Positions 5,042 to 6,080 of a DNA stretch of 6,080 nt are shown one piece after another (the first letter of the stretch is position 1; every line of letters begins with the position of its first letter). Source of the DNA: Planctomycetota bacterium (lineage in GTDB: Bacteria > Planctomycetota > Planctomycetia > Pirellulales > Pirellulaceae); assembly GCA_026692885.1 (NCBI GenBank), contig JAPLNJ010000194.1:1-6080 (forward strand), in the 5' to 3' direction. The position numbers and the translations under genes were made by a program. The notes beneath the pieces are model-generated. The model was not told where the DNA came from, ran no database searches, and saw nothing but the letters and a program-made list of their open reading frames with translations.

Positions 5042-5458
5042 ATGGGTCTCCTCTGGAGCGGCCCGGCACAGTACCGTGGCCTTCATGTCTTACTGGTGGA
5101 CGACTGCCAGATATATCGGGCGATGACCTCCATCGTGTTGCAAAACCTCGGCCTGCTAGTGACACTTGCAGACCACGGAAAGGAAGCCGTTGACGCCTTG
5201 CAGAAGCGAGATTTTGATATTGTTCTGATGGGTGTCGACATGCCGGTCATGGACGGTTTGGCAGCGACTGTCGAGATTCGCCAGCGTGAAGCCCAGTTGA
5301 ACAAGTACACGCCGATCGTGGCGTTGACGTCCACCACGGATCGCGACAGGTGTTATGCCGCGGGCATGGACGGGTTCGCACCGAAGCCACTGATGCCCCG
5401 TGATCTGGAGCAAATCTATCGGATCGTGACGGACATCAGGTCCGAGCTGAGTGCGTAG
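5042..5458 (+). CDS. Single-domain response regulator with glycine at the phosphorylation site
   Basis: A 138-residue cytoplasmic protein made of one receiver (REC) domain and no output domain. Counting from ATG 5042: VLLVDD with the acidic pair Asp20-Asp21, the switch Thr96 in VALTS, and the conserved Lys115 in FAPKP are all present. The strand that normally reads LMDxxMPxMDG reads DIVLMGVDMPVMDG, so the phosphoacceptor Asp is Gly64. A single base change (GAT to GGT at 5231-5233) would account for it. Standard Asp phosphorylation should therefore not occur; Asp66, two residues on, is not at the normal position. It may be a pseudo-receiver working by protein contact, or a decaying gene. The sequence style resembles receivers at the C-terminus of hybrid histidine kinases, so it could descend from one; no kinase is in the window. 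An alternative start at 5027 adds five residues. Confidence 0.88.
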   Translation: MGLLWSGPAQYRGLHVLLVDDCQIYRAMTSIVLQNLGLLVTLADHGKEAVDALQKRDFDIVLMGVDMPVMDGLAATVEIRQREAQLNKYTPIVALTSTTDRDRCYAAGMDGFAPKPLMPRDLEQIYRIVTDIRSELSA

Positions 5459-5491
5459 CTGATCACCTTACGATCAAGGACATCTCAGCTA
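5456..5491 (+). terminator. Stem-loop overlapping the receiver stop codon
   Basis: TAGCTGA, which begins with the stop codon (5456-5462), is perfectly complementary to TCAGCTA (5485-5491). Inside, CCTT (5466-5469) pairs with AAGG (5476-5479) around a six-base loop. The following bases are pyrimidine-rich (gatcgccccttcttcc) but hold no T run, so termination by this hairpin alone is uncertain. Confidence 0.4.
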
Positions 5492-5765
5492 GATCGCCCC
5501 TTCTTCCACAAAGCGGCCGCAAAATCCAAATTATTGCCGTCGCCGGAACATTCTCCGTCGACTACCGCTTTTCCCTCCGTGGCGCAACTACAGTATTTCT
5601 TGTCCGACAGGTCCATTTCCACGGCGAGCCCTATTCACAAGCGTTATCAATAGCCTAGATTTCAAGGTATGGCGGCTGGCCTGGGCAGCTCGTGGTCTGC
5701 ACGACGGGAGGTTCGAGGCCGAAGTGACCGTACCAAGAATTCGCCAATTCGCGTCGGAGAGTAAC
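5459..5765. other. Intergenic region before the repeat-protein gene
   Basis: About 307 bases. Apart from the stem-loop at its left end and the ribosome binding site at its right end, I see no gene and no convincing promoter. TATCAAT at 5645-5651 could be a -10-like element but has no good -35 partner. Confidence 0.4.
5756..5759 (+). promoter_or_regulatory. Shine-Dalgarno of the Cys-Gly-Pro protein
   Basis: GGAG lies six bases before the ATG at 5766, ideal spacing. It supports a real gene there even though its stop codon is outside the window. Confidence 0.7.
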
Positions 5766-6080
5766 ATGTTGGCACCCCCGAAACGTAAGCTGACCCTAAT
5801 CTGCCTGTTCGTCGTTTACACAGTTCTCAGTGCACAGACAGCCCAGGCCTACACCCTGGTGGACTGGATGCGGATGTGGCCCAACAACTCGCGAGCGCCG
5901 GCAGCGCCGGTGTACCCGGCGACACCGTACTGGGCTCCGCCCGCCGCGCTGCCCGGTGCGCCGGGCGGCGCTGTCCCCGGCTGCGGAGCTCCAGTTCCCT
6001 CCTGTGGTACTCCGATGACGTCGGGTTGCGGAACGCCGTTGCCTGCCGGTTGTGGGACCTCGATGCCGACAGCCAGTGTC
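5766..6080 (+). CDS. Secreted protein with Cys-Gly-Pro repeats, cut by the window edge
   Basis: The first 105 codons of a gene that runs off the right edge. Residues 1-28 are a clear Sec signal peptide: KRK at 6-8, a hydrophobic core, cleavage after AQA at 28. The mature protein starts YTLVDWMRMWPNN, then a Pro/Ala-rich, low-complexity linker (about 43-71), then four tandem units beginning with Cys-Gly at residues 73, 80, 88 and 96, spaced 7, 8 and 8 residues, consensus CGTPxPxG. The good Shine-Dalgarno and continuous high-GC coding support a real gene. I know no named family; low-complexity exported proteins with Cys/Pro/Gly repeats occur in planctomycetes and similar bacteria. A structural or cell-surface role, with Cys forming disulphides, is inference. 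Full length and number of repeats are unknown. Confidence 0.8.
   Translation, partial: MLAPPKRKLTLICLFVVYTVLSAQTAQAYTLVDWMRMWPNNSRAPAAPVYPATPYWAPPAALPGAPGGAVPGCGAPVPSCGTPMTSGCGTPLPAGCGTSMPTASV
5982..6077 (+). repeat. Tandem Cys-Gly-Thr-Pro coding repeats
   Basis: Four in-frame units of 21-24 bases, each starting TGY-GGN, encode CGAPVPS, CGTPMTSG, CGTPLPAG and CGTSMPTA. Codons differ between units, so the repeat is older than a recent slippage event. The array may continue beyond the window. Confidence 0.6.

Overview
This window reads as accessory chromosome of a GC-rich bacterium. Planctomycetota is my best guess, with moderate confidence. The hints are small cysteine-rich lipoproteins, a secreted protein with Cys-Gly-Pro repeats, weak or missing Shine-Dalgarno sites before some genes, long gaps between genes and single-gene transcription units. 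No rRNA, tRNA, CRISPR array, intact transposase or integrase is visible.

Layout, left to right. (1) 52-321, minus: a small cysteine-rich lipoprotein. (2) About 500 bases of divergent spacer, with short dyads, a hairpin and a repeat unit. (3) 822-1736, plus: a lipoprotein carrying an HEAGH zinc-protease motif, ending in a long stem-loop. (4) 1786-1866: a second copy of the repeat unit, partly diverged. (5) 1913-2114: a short, probably coding, hydrophobic ORF broken by a frame change. It runs in frame into (6) 2115-3527, plus: a complete amidase-signature hydrolase with all three catalytic residues and a noticeably lower third-position GC. (7) 3528-3736: spacer with a repeat-like GC-rich hairpin followed by T residues. 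(8) 3737-3946, minus: a remnant of the DNA recombination protein RmuC. (9) 3983-4408, minus: a secreted DUF4019 protein. (10) 4409-5041: a long spacer with a tandem duplication and a terminator-like hairpin. (11) 5042-5458, plus: a single-domain receiver protein whose phosphoacceptor aspartate is replaced by glycine. (12) 5766 to the right edge, plus: a secreted protein entering Cys-Gly-Pro repeats and cut by the window end.

The genes do not form an obvious pathway or operon. Several (1, 3, 9, 12) are cell-envelope or secreted proteins. The broken ORF, the RmuC scrap and the composition change at the amidase suggest a region that has taken insertions and decay. I see no convincing new multi-gene system. 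The items most worth following are the degenerate receiver with a terminator-like leader, the ORF/amidase junction, and the pair of repeats flanking the zincin lipoprotein.
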